DNA of 7,923 nucleotides from Pseudomonadota bacterium. Its GTDB lineage: Bacteria > Pseudomonadota > Gammaproteobacteria > Burkholderiales > Burkholderiaceae. Both the position numbers and the translations under genes were made by a program. Under the pieces are notes generated by a model. It saw only the letters and a program-made list of their open reading frames with translations, was not told where the DNA came from and did not search any database. Location: contig JAJYBQ010000110.1 in the NCBI GenBank assembly GCA_021778935.1, positions 1-7,923 of the forward strand, in the 5' to 3' direction. Of the stretch, positions 5,737 through 7,923 are shown piece by piece (positions within the stretch are counted from its first letter, which is position 1; every line of letters begins with the position of its first letter).

Positions 5737-6246
5737 TCAATGCAGGCGGGTGAGGGTGTAGAAGGCGCCGAGGGCGAAGAACAGCATGCTGCCGAGTTTG
5801 ATGGTCATTCGCTGTTCCAGCGCGGCCATGGCTGCTTTGGTGGACGCATCCAGGTGGCGGATGTCCTCCTTGACGCTCCGGAAGTCCTCTTTGGTCGACG
5901 CTTCCAACCGGCGGATATCTTCCTTGGTTGACACCTCCAATTGGCGGATCTCTTCCCGGACGCTCCGGAAGTCTTCTTTGGTCGACGCTTCCAACTGGCG
6001 GATGTCTTCCTTGGTTGACACCTTCAATTGGCGGATGTCTTCCCGGACGCTCCGGAAGTCTTCTTGGGTCGACACCTCCAACCGGCGGATGTCTTCCTTG
6101 CTGGCAAGGCTCGTGACGAGCGATTCGGCGAAGATGTCGCGCAGGATCTCGACCTCGGCCCTGGCCTGGGGCTCCGGCACACCGGCGCTTTGGAGGCGTT
6201 CGGCAAAACGGAGGGTGTCGAAGAACGGGGTGGGCATGGCGGACAT
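5737..6246 (-). CDS. DUF1640 (CCDC90-like) coiled-coil protein with C-terminal membrane anchor
   Basis: The 169-residue protein has three parts. The N-terminal head (MPTPFFDTLRFAERLQSAGV, then PEPQARAEVEILRDIFAESL) matches the DUF1640/CCDC90-like family, whose eukaryotic relatives are mitochondrial coiled-coil proteins such as MCUR1. The central rod is three tandem copies of a 29-residue unit built from alternating 18- and 11-residue blocks of the STKEDxRxLEx type, strongly charged and almost certainly coiled coil. The C-terminus (KLGSMLFFALGAFYTLTRLH) is one hydrophobic helix that should anchor it in the inner membrane, followed by only four polar or charged residues. ATG 6246 is chosen; ATG 6237, giving MPTPFF, is equally possible and neither has a good Shine-Dalgarno sequence. 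It lies 63 nt downstream of mtnA on the same strand and may be co-transcribed. Bacterial function is unknown. Confidence 0.85.
   Translation of the reverse strand: MSAMPTPFFDTLRFAERLQSAGVPEPQARAEVEILRDIFAESLVTSLASKEDIRRLEVSTQEDFRSVREDIRQLKVSTKEDIRQLEASTKEDFRSVREEIRQLEVSTKEDIRRLEASTKEDFRSVKEDIRHLDASTKAAMAALEQRMTIKLGSMLFFALGAFYTLTRLH
5845..6105 (-). repeat. Three tandem 87-bp coding repeats
   Basis: The segment GACGCTCCG recurs at 5872, 5959 and 6046, exactly 87 bp apart. The surrounding 87-bp units (261 bp in total) encode three 29-residue units of the coiled-coil rod in frame. The units are similar at DNA level, not only at protein level, pointing to recent duplication by unequal recombination or slippage. 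Repeat number may vary between strains. Confidence 0.85.
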
Positions 6247-6309
6247 TGTTGCAGATCGCGCGGGAGAACGGAATGTTCGCAAGCGTATGCCGTCCGCGTG
6301 CGCGGGTCA

Positions 6310-7440
6310 CTACCGGGAATCGGAGCCGGAAACGGTCGGGGCGTGTCGTTCGCCGGCGTCGGTGCCCAGCGCCGCGCGGATGTCCCGCGCCGTGGCCGGG
6401 ACGATCCCGCGCTCGGTCACCAGCGCCGTGACCAGGCGCGCCGGGGTCACGTCGAAACCGTAGTTGGCGGCTGGAGCGCCTTCGGGCGTCAGCAGCACGC
6501 TGCGCAGCGCGCCGTCGGCGTCGCGCCCGGTGATGTGCGTCACCTCGTCGGCGCCGCGCTCTTCGATCGGGATCTCGCGGATGCCGTCGGCGATCGTCCA
6601 GTCGACGGTCGGCGAGGGCAGGGCGACATAGAACGGAACGCCGTTGTCGTGCGCGGCGAGCGCCTTGAGGTAGGTGCCGATCTTGTTGCAGACGTCGCCG
6701 TGCGCGGTGACGCGGTCGCAGCCCACGATCGCCAGGTCGACGCGGTCGTGCTGCATGAGATGGCCTCCGGTGTTGTCCGCGATCACCGTGAAGGCGACGC
6801 CGTGCTGCTGCAGTTCCCAGGCGGTGAGGCTCGCCCCCTGGTTGCGCGGCCGGGTTTCGTCGACCCATACGTGCAGCGGGATGCCGGCATCGTGCGCGGC
6901 ATACACCGGCGCCAGCGCCGTGCCCCAGTCGACGGTGGCGAGCCAGCCGGCGTTGCAGTGGGTGAGCACCTGCACCGGGCGGCGGCTGCGCCGCCAGACC
7001 GCTTCGATCAAGGCCTTGCCGTGGTCGCCGATCGCCCGGTTGATCGCCACGTCTTCGTCGGCGATCGCGGCGGCTTCGCGCCACGCCGCCTCGGCGCGCC
7101 CGGGTGCCGGCAGGGGCGCGAGCAGGCGTTCCATCCGCGCCACCGCCCAGCGCAGGTTGACCGCGGTGGGCCGGGCGGTCGCGAGTGCCCGGCAGGCGTG
7201 GGCGATCGCGGCGTCGCCCGGGTCGGCCTGCGCCGCCAGCGCGACGCCGTAGGCACCGGCGACGCCGATCAGCGGCGCACCGCGCACCTGCATCGTGCGG
7301 ATCGCCGCCTCGACGTCTTGCCAGCGGTCGAGGGCGAGCGTCCGGAACTCGTGCGGCAGGCGGGTCTGGTCGATGATCCAGACCCGCCGCTGCGCTTCGT
7401 CCGCCCAGATGGTCCGATAGTCCTGGCCGCGTACGCGCAT
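6310..7440 (-). CDS. mtnA: S-methyl-5-thioribose-1-phosphate isomerase (MtnA-type aldose-ketose isomerase)
   Basis: The 376-residue protein belongs to the MtnA/eIF2B-alpha-like family. It converts 5-methylthioribose-1-phosphate to 5-methylthioribulose-1-phosphate in methylthioadenosine salvage. Seen: RGAPLIGVAGAYG (53-65, substrate loop), LTHCNAGWLAT (Cys162, matching catalytic Cys160 of Bacillus subtilis MtnA), VDETRPRNQGASLTAWEL (193-210), ADNTGGHLM (221-229) and GCDRVTAHGDVCNKIGT (240-256, Asp242 matching catalytic Asp240), then NYGFDVTPARLVTALVTERGI. Some positions differ from the commonest family pattern (DNTGG, GCDR, RPRNQGA), suggesting a divergent subfamily, possibly acting on 5-deoxyribose-1-phosphate too. 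The ATG at 7440 lies 5 nt after the SDR stop, so the two are surely co-transcribed. There is no clear Shine-Dalgarno sequence, consistent with coupling. Confidence 0.93.
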   Translation of the reverse strand: MRVRGQDYRTIWADEAQRRVWIIDQTRLPHEFRTLALDRWQDVEAAIRTMQVRGAPLIGVAGAYGVALAAQADPGDAAIAHACRALATARPTAVNLRWAVARMERLLAPLPAPGRAEAAWREAAAIADEDVAINRAIGDHGKALIEAVWRRSRRPVQVLTHCNAGWLATVDWGTALAPVYAAHDAGIPLHVWVDETRPRNQGASLTAWELQQHGVAFTVIADNTGGHLMQHDRVDLAIVGCDRVTAHGDVCNKIGTYLKALAAHDNGVPFYVALPSPTVDWTIADGIREIPIEERGADEVTHITGRDADGALRSVLLTPEGAPAANYGFDVTPARLVTALVTERGIVPATARDIRAALGTDAGERHAPTVSGSDSR

Positions 7441-7445
7441 GAAGG

Positions 7446-7923
7446 TCAGATCACGCGATCGTTGCCGCCGTCGATCGGCACCTGGGCGCCGGTCGTCTTG
7501 GCGAAGAGGGGGCCGCACATTTCGGCGACCAGTTCGGCGACGTCGCGGCTGGTGACTTCGACGTGCAGGACGTTGTTGCGTTTGTATTCGTCGACGCTCA
7601 GCCCGTAGTGGCGGGCGCGCTGATCGAGCACGGCCTCCGTCCAGATGCCGGTATCGAACACCGCGTTGGGGTGCACCGCATTCACGCGGATGTGGTCCTC
7701 GCCCCATTCGAGGGCGGCGACGCGCGCGAGCTGGACGAGCGCGGCCTTGGATGCCGAGTACGCGGCGGCGCCCGGGCCGGGCGCGGGGACGTTTTTGGAG
7801 CCGACGATCACCACCCGCCCGTTGCGCGGCGCCCGCTGGAGCAGCGGGTGCGCTTCGCGCATCAGGGCGAGGTTGGCGTCGAGATTGACCCCGAGCACCG
7901 CGCGCCATTCGTCGTCGGGCAGC
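7446..7923 (-). CDS. Short-chain dehydrogenase domain, 3' part only; probable C-terminus of a class II aldolase/SDR fusion
   Basis: The frame is open from the window edge to the stop at 7446, so the N-terminal part is missing. About 159 residues are visible and fit the second half of a Rossmann-fold SDR: NLDANLALMREAHPLL, RVVIVGSKN with a serine 13 residues before the catalytic tyrosine, AAYSASKAALVQLARVAALEWG (YxxxK, codons 7746-7760) and IRVNAVHPNAVFDTGIW. The ending YKRNNVLHVEVTSRDVAELV, then GPLFAKTTGAQVPIDGGNDRVI, is characteristic of proteins annotated as bifunctional aldolase/short-chain dehydrogenase, where an N-terminal class II aldolase cleaves a ketose-1-phosphate to DHAP and an aldehyde. 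Next to mtnA, this suggests cleavage of methylthioribulose-1-phosphate or 5-deoxyribulose-1-phosphate and redox conversion of the aldehyde. The SDR call is firm, the fusion probable, the substrate inferred. Confidence 0.85.
   Translation of the reverse strand, partial: LPDDEWRAVLGVNLDANLALMREAHPLLQRAPRNGRVVIVGSKNVPAPGPGAAAYSASKAALVQLARVAALEWGEDHIRVNAVHPNAVFDTGIWTEAVLDQRARHYGLSVDEYKRNNVLHVEVTSRDVAELVAEMCGPLFAKTTGAQVPIDGGNDRVI

Noticed and set aside
5845..6105. CRISPR-like array because of regularly spaced repeats
   Set aside because: The units are contiguous, in-frame coding repeats of 87 bp with no unique spacers, and they encode a coiled coil.
5447..7084. 545-codon minus-strand frame spanning mtnA and the coiled-coil gene
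   Set aside because: It runs out of frame through three well-supported genes, is extremely Arg-rich and has tandem-repeat-derived low complexity. It is a shadow frame.
6028..7608. 526-codon plus-strand frame opposite mtnA and the SDR gene
   Set aside because: It is antisense to mtnA with conserved motifs and shows no domain of its own.

Overview
The window is GC-rich DNA from a bacterium, most likely a betaproteobacterium. That placement is inference, from the high GC content, the dense gene packing, and the resemblance of the mtnA, DUF1640 and SEC-C proteins to those of Rhodocyclales or Thiobacillus-like organisms. It joins a rearranged accessory segment (about 1-5650) to a more conserved metabolic segment (about 5740-7923). 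Both window edges cut through genes.

Accessory segment, left to right. A 3'-truncated AAA_14/DUF4143 ATPase gene (minus, 1-927) is followed by an intact SEC-C zinc-binding protein gene (minus, 1035-2522). Next come a broken DUF4143 gene (minus, about 2639-3187) and a broken GNAT acetyltransferase gene of the toxin-like type (minus, 3206-3642). A complete 383-residue DUF4143 ATPase with a full PD-(D/E)XK-like C-terminus follows (minus, 3642-4793). A divergent regulatory region leads to a vapBC-type toxin-antitoxin pair (AbrB-fold antitoxin and PIN toxin, plus, 5001-5644). Three members of one ATPase family lie within 5 kb, and the two dead genes have each lost a central, function-defining block. 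This suggests a turnover zone of selfish or defence-like modules.

The most striking unexplained signal is a 33-bp element found upstream of both well-preserved DUF4143 genes (930-962 and 4859-4891). It consists of two TTGCAA boxes separated by exactly 21 bp, with a conserved core between them. In each copy an ATG starts exactly two bases after the second box as read on the coding strand. The element overlaps a plausible sigma-70 promoter, so it looks like a family-specific operator-promoter, possibly giving a leaderless transcript. In the second copy a 63-nt segment with an in-frame stop separates the element's ATG from the real start.

Metabolic segment, all minus strand, transcribed from right to left. 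It holds the 3' end of a short-chain dehydrogenase domain, probably the C-terminal half of a class II aldolase/SDR fusion. Then comes mtnA-type methylthioribose-1-phosphate isomerase, 5 nt downstream. Last is a DUF1640-type coiled-coil membrane protein carrying three tandem 87-bp repeats. The SDR and isomerase genes look like an operon for salvage of methylthioadenosine or 5'-deoxyadenosine, possibly by a DHAP-shunt-like route. That pathway reading is inference.
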